A DNA stretch of 12,973 nucleotides from CAYQFQ01 sp964416925 (lineage in GTDB: Bacteria; Patescibacteriota; Minisyncoccia; Phycocordibacterales; GWA1-40-21): positions 1 to 12,973 of the forward strand of contig CAYQFQ010000017.1 in NCBI GenBank assembly GCA_964416925.1, written 5' to 3'. The position numbers and the translations under genes were made by a program. Position 1 is the stretch's first letter, and each line of letters begins with the position of its first letter. Under the pieces are notes generated by a model that saw only the letters and a program-made list of their open reading frames with translations, was not told where the DNA came from and searched no databases. Below, piece by piece: positions 11,842 to 12,973 of this stretch.

Positions 11842-12843
11842 CTAATCGTTATAATATTTTTTAATTAGTAATACATGTTCTGCGTAGTTATCTGAACAAT
11901 GAAAAGCTCCCTTCTTATCATTAAGATAAAATAAGCATGAAGTCTTTATAGGATTTAATGCAGCGAGAATTGCTTCAACTGATGGGTTTGCTATGGGAGT
12001 TGGTGGTAAACCATTATTTTTGTATGTGTTAAAAGGTGAAGCTATATATTTATCATTCGGTACTACTTTTGGCCACCAACTTGTCGCTGTGCTTTTATTT
12101 GCCTTCGCATATTGGAGAGTGGAATCTATTTGTAGATTCATCCCTAAAAATAATCTGTTCCACATAATGCCGGACAATAAACGCATACCGTCCGTGCTTA
12201 CTGTTTCTCTTTGGATTAGAGAAGCTATTGTCAAAGCATCATCCAATGGAACAATTTTTTGTGTTGATGTTCCATAATGAGATAATATTTCGTCAGAAAA
12301 TCTCTCATTTATTATTGACTGCACTTCAGCTGGAGTCATACCCAAAGTAACAGAATAAAGGCCGGGAGAAAAAGATCCTTCAATGAAAGGTAATGTTGAA
12401 CTACCTACAGGAGTCGTAAATTCCTTTCTTTGTTTATTATTCCACTTTAAAGTATCCCCAAAAAGATTAGCAACTTGTTCTTTTCTCAAACCAGGCTTGA
12501 TTGTTACAAATCGACTACTAACACTAGCAATGCTTTCGTACCATGGAGCATTGGCAATCGACAACGCTAGGTTTTCAAATACGCCCCATAGAATATTTCC
12601 ACTTTCAATGACAGCCGCCCCCAATAATGAATGTTTGTCTGCTAGATACGCATTTACTTCTTCATCTTCAGTTATGGTCTTGTCCTTTGGATTGACGGTG
12701 ACGGGAAATTCATGGAATATGCTTGATAAAGAGGCCTTGTGTTCAATAGAAAATCTCAGCAAGTTTGGTAACAAAAATACTAATATAAGAAATATAAAAA
12801 CAACAGAGATAATATATATAATTTTTTTTCTATACTTTCCCAT
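11842..12843 (-). CDS. mltG: Endolytic murein transglycosylase MltG (YceG-like)
   Basis: Cleaves nascent glycan strands at the membrane surface, probably ending peptidoglycan polymerisation. 333 residues: a basic start and one membrane anchor (about 8-26), a poorly conserved outer segment, a LysM-like part (VTIKPGLRKEQVANLFG, 113-129), an EGSFSPGLYSV segment, then the catalytic domain. The catalytic Glu is Glu213 in ASLIQRET, followed by the family block GIMWNRLFLGMNLQIDSTLQ (225-244), SPFNTYKNNGLPPTPIANPS (269-288) and an ending GAFHCSDNYAEH. Length is typical of the family. An extended -10 (TGGTAGAAT) ends 8 bases before the ATG, so the mRNA is probably leaderless. No clear terminator before the operon at 11632. 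Confidence 0.93.
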   Translation of the reverse strand: MGKYRKKIIYIISVVFIFLILVFLLPNLLRFSIEHKASLSSIFHEFPVTVNPKDKTITEDEEVNAYLADKHSLLGAAVIESGNILWGVFENLALSIANAPWYESIASVSSRFVTIKPGLRKEQVANLFGDTLKWNNKQRKEFTTPVGSSTLPFIEGSFSPGLYSVTLGMTPAEVQSIINERFSDEILSHYGTSTQKIVPLDDALTIASLIQRETVSTDGMRLLSGIMWNRLFLGMNLQIDSTLQYAKANKSTATSWWPKVVPNDKYIASPFNTYKNNGLPPTPIANPSVEAILAALNPIKTSCLFYLNDKKGAFHCSDNYAEHVLLIKKYYND

Positions 12844-12850
12844 CTAGTCT

Positions 12851-12859
12851 ATTCTACCA
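12851..12859 (-). promoter_or_regulatory. Extended -10 promoter (TGGTAGAAT) of mltG
   Basis: The hexamer TAGAAT ends 8 bases before the mltG ATG. No -35 consensus is visible. Confidence 0.5.
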
Positions 12860-12902
12860 TATTAAATCTTTTGGCTGACATATTTTACTTATAAAAAAAA
12901 CA

Positions 12903-12972
12903 AATTAGAAAATGGAAGTGCCCTTGTGGTGAACCTAGTTTTCTTGAGCGAAGCAATTAGAAAACGGAAGTG
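12903..12972. repeat. Direct repeat with 52-bp period at the window edge
   Basis: AATTAGAAAATGGAAGTG (12903-12920) recurs as AATTAGAAAACGGAAGTG (12955-12972) with one mismatch. Between them lies a 34-base stretch containing GTTTTC, which can pair with GAAAAC of the second copy. Probably the first units of a tandem or dispersed repeat running out of the window. Confidence 0.6.
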
Positions 12973-12973
12973 T

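Noticed and set aside
12903..12972. CRISPR array at the right edge
   Set aside because: Only two copies with one mismatch, an 18-base repeat and no cas genes; a simple direct repeat is more likely.

Overview
This AT-rich window (core genes roughly 30-35% G+C by spot counts) looks like a Patescibacteria/CPR genome, probably Parcubacteria-like. The reasons are a pyruvate phosphate dikinase, short compact genes, a pilin-like 'RGFVSF' membrane-anchored protein, Fe/Mn superoxide dismutases of a compact type, an MltG homologue, and many small proteins without recognisable function. This assignment is an inference; no rRNA or tRNA is present to confirm it. Nearly everything is on the minus strand; only two small genes (2507 and 6791) read on plus.

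Layout. 1-1638: pyruvate phosphate dikinase, cut by the window's left edge. 1809-2273: single-gene unit A. 2507-2722: small basic protein. 2733-3756: superoxide dismutase 1 followed one base later by a membrane-anchored, amicyanin-like cupredoxin. 3897-4388: unit B. 4462-5283: pilin-like anchored protein. 5362-6582: DEAD-box RNA helicase with a long structured leader and strong promoter. 6791-6997: small coiled-coil/membrane protein. 7134-7304: unit C, a 56-residue Cys-rich protein. 7422-7652: small membrane protein. 7702-8295: superoxide dismutase 2. 8473-8955: AHSA1/SRPBCC protein preceded by an overlapping 27-codon frame. 9165-9494: unit D. 9584-10246: multi-pass membrane protein. 10325-11632: three-gene operon (small charged protein, unknown 207-residue protein, 2H phosphodiesterase-like protein). 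11842-12843: MltG. The right edge carries a 52-bp-period direct repeat.

Two kinds of gene stand out. Several resident AT-rich genes have an extended -10 promoter (TGATAYAAT or a close variant) placed 7-8 bases from the start codon and no Shine-Dalgarno, so they look leaderless. Four short units (A-D) are richer in G+C (about 43-58% in most 60-base counts), and each has its own promoter, a predicted leader of about 38-44 nt, a Shine-Dalgarno-like AGGGGA/AAGGGA/AAGGAT sequence, one orphan ORF and its own hairpin terminator. They look like self-contained inserted single-gene cassettes and are the most unusual feature here.

Functionally, the two superoxide dismutases plus the cupredoxin suggest oxidative-stress or copper/redox handling. 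PPDK serves PEP/pyruvate energy metabolism, MltG cell-wall synthesis, the helicase RNA metabolism, and the 2H-containing operon possibly RNA end processing. No stretch longer than 300 bases lacks a gene, and I see no CRISPR array, tRNA, rRNA, transposase or integrase.
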